Shown: one piece after another, positions 63,419 through 64,000 of the stretch
Position numbering within the stretch: position 1 is the first letter of the stretch
Layout: every line of letters starts with the position of its first letter
Assembly: GCF_036346875.1 (NCBI RefSeq)
Contig: NZ_CP107852.1
Span: 7,626,001-7,690,000, forward strand
Source of the DNA: Nocardia sp. NBC_00508
GTDB lineage: Bacteria; Actinomycetota; Actinomycetes; Mycobacteriales; Mycobacteriaceae
Direction of reading: 5' to 3'
DNA: 64,000 nt
Made by a program: the position numbers and the translations under genes
Notes under the pieces: generated by a model
Seen by the model: the letters and a program-made list of their open reading frames with translations, nothing else
What the model was told of the DNA's origin: nothing
Database searches by the model: none

Positions 63419-64000
63419 ATGCCCGCTGTCAGACTGCCCGAGGGTCCATCTACGCCGCCGATCGTGCAGAGCCTCGAGCTTTTCACCGGGCGAACCCGGA
63501 CGTGGCGGCGCATGCAGGGACGCTTCGGTTCGGCGTTCACCATCCACATGCCCAGATTCGGGCGGGTGGTCGTCCTCGCCGAGCCCGCCGAAATCAAGGC
63601 GTTGTTCACCGCCGGGACCGACGTCGTCGACAACATCGACACCAACCTCGGCGAATTCCTCGGCCCGGGCTCGCTGTTCGCGCTCACCGGCGCCGAACAT
63701 CGCAAGCAGCGCAAATTGCTCACCCCGCCCTTCCACGGTCGACGGCTCACCGTGTACGAGGCGCTGATCGAAGAAGAAGCGGTCCGCGAGATGGCGTCCT
63801 GGCCCTCGGGCCAGGAGTTCGCCACGATGGACTCGATGATGCGGATCACGCTGAATGTGATCCTGCGTGCGGTGTTCGGCGCCGAGGGCGCGGAGTTCGA
63901 GCAACTACGCGAACTGCTACCCAAACTGGTTCTGATCGGGTCGGCGCTCGCGGCGATTCCGGTGCCGAAGGGAATGCTGGGCCGGTTCGGCCCCTGGTCC
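63419..64000 (+). CDS. Cytochrome P450, 5' part, continues beyond window
   Basis: The frame from ATG 63419 stays open to the window end (194 codons). The N terminus (PEGPSTPPIVQSLELFTG), RFGSAFTIHMPRFGRVVV and then EHRKQRKLLTPPFHGRRL (the C-helix WxxxR-like region) match the N-terminal half of bacterial and mycobacterial P450s, with MRITLNVILRAVFG following. The I-helix, ExxR and heme loop lie outside. GGGAGG precedes the ATG by seven bases. The tandem palindromes just upstream indicate regulated, perhaps substrate-induced, expression. Confidence 0.88.
   Translation, partial: MPAVRLPEGPSTPPIVQSLELFTGRTRTWRRMQGRFGSAFTIHMPRFGRVVVLAEPAEIKALFTAGTDVVDNIDTNLGEFLGPGSLFALTGAEHRKQRKLLTPPFHGRRLTVYEALIEEEAVREMASWPSGQEFATMDSMMRITLNVILRAVFGAEGAEFEQLRELLPKLVLIGSALAAIPVPKGMLGRFGPWS

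Noticed and set aside
63055..63924. Minus-strand frames opposite the right-end P450
   Set aside because: They have no domain motifs. The plus-strand frame from 63419 gives clear P450 sequence and stays open to the window end.

Overview
The window is high-GC actinobacterial DNA, most likely from Nocardia or a close mycolic-acid relative. The signs are a mycobacterial-style PKS with a CDVASHSP acyltransferase motif, a FAAL-loaded PKS, a carboxylic-acid-reductase-like adenylation domain, an MmpL exporter, a WXG100 gene and a TGTGA-N6-TCACA operator. No rRNA, tRNA or CRISPR array was seen.

Bases 1-42730 are one large hybrid lipid-polyketide/NRPS cluster that runs off the left edge. The left part (1-12053) is a set of short divergent and convergent operons. 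These hold a type II thioesterase, a P450, a thioesterase-carrier fusion, a carrier-adenylation fusion, a condensation-like acyltransferase, a UbiA-family prenyltransferase, a small prenyltransferase/squalene-cyclase-fold protein, a 2-isopropylmalate synthase paralogue and a standalone NRPS adenylation domain. The centre (39282 down to 12017, minus strand) is a tightly coupled operon. In order it encodes a 15-codon leader ORF, KS-AT-DH-KR-ACP, KS-AT-ACP-C, AT-DH-ER-KR-ACP (no KS), KS-degenerate AT, a free ACP, and FAAL-ACP-KS-AT-DH-ER-KR-ACP-KS. The last protein ends in a KS with no AT and the third begins with an AT with no KS, so one module appears to be split between two polypeptides. A methyltransferase and an MmpL exporter follow on the plus strand.

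Inferred assembly: FAAL loads a fatty acid, which is extended by two fully reducing modules (methylmalonyl, then malonyl). The chain then passes through the AT-less KS/ACP, an enoyl-forming methylmalonyl module and an unreduced malonyl module, and may be joined to an amino acid. That would give a beta-ketoacyl amide or tetramate-like lipid, but the condensation domain lacks its second active-site histidine.

Bases 42727-46773 are a decayed zone: an SRPBCC gene, a truncated SDR, an IS21-type remnant, a frameshifted DinB-like gene, an intact IS3-family element and a frameshifted WXG100 gene cut by that element.

Bases 47470-51709 hold the most notable non-metabolic system. A small helical protein ends in a QxNIxGxNxGxIN motif, and four bases downstream lies an nSTAND1 ATPase with two WD40 propellers whose N terminus carries the matching motif. 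This looks like an amyloid-signalling effector/STAND-receptor pair, a candidate abortive-infection system.

The right part (52055-64000) holds an aminobutyraldehyde-dehydrogenase-like enzyme, fragments of a mobile replication module, a LigC-type DNA ligase, a small secreted protein, a double-MerR regulator divergent from an erythromycin-esterase-family gene, a histidine-phosphatase remnant, a membrane-TPR protein, a sugar-type ABC importer whose two permeases are fused and which has no local ATPase, and the 5' part of a P450 behind two tandem palindromes.
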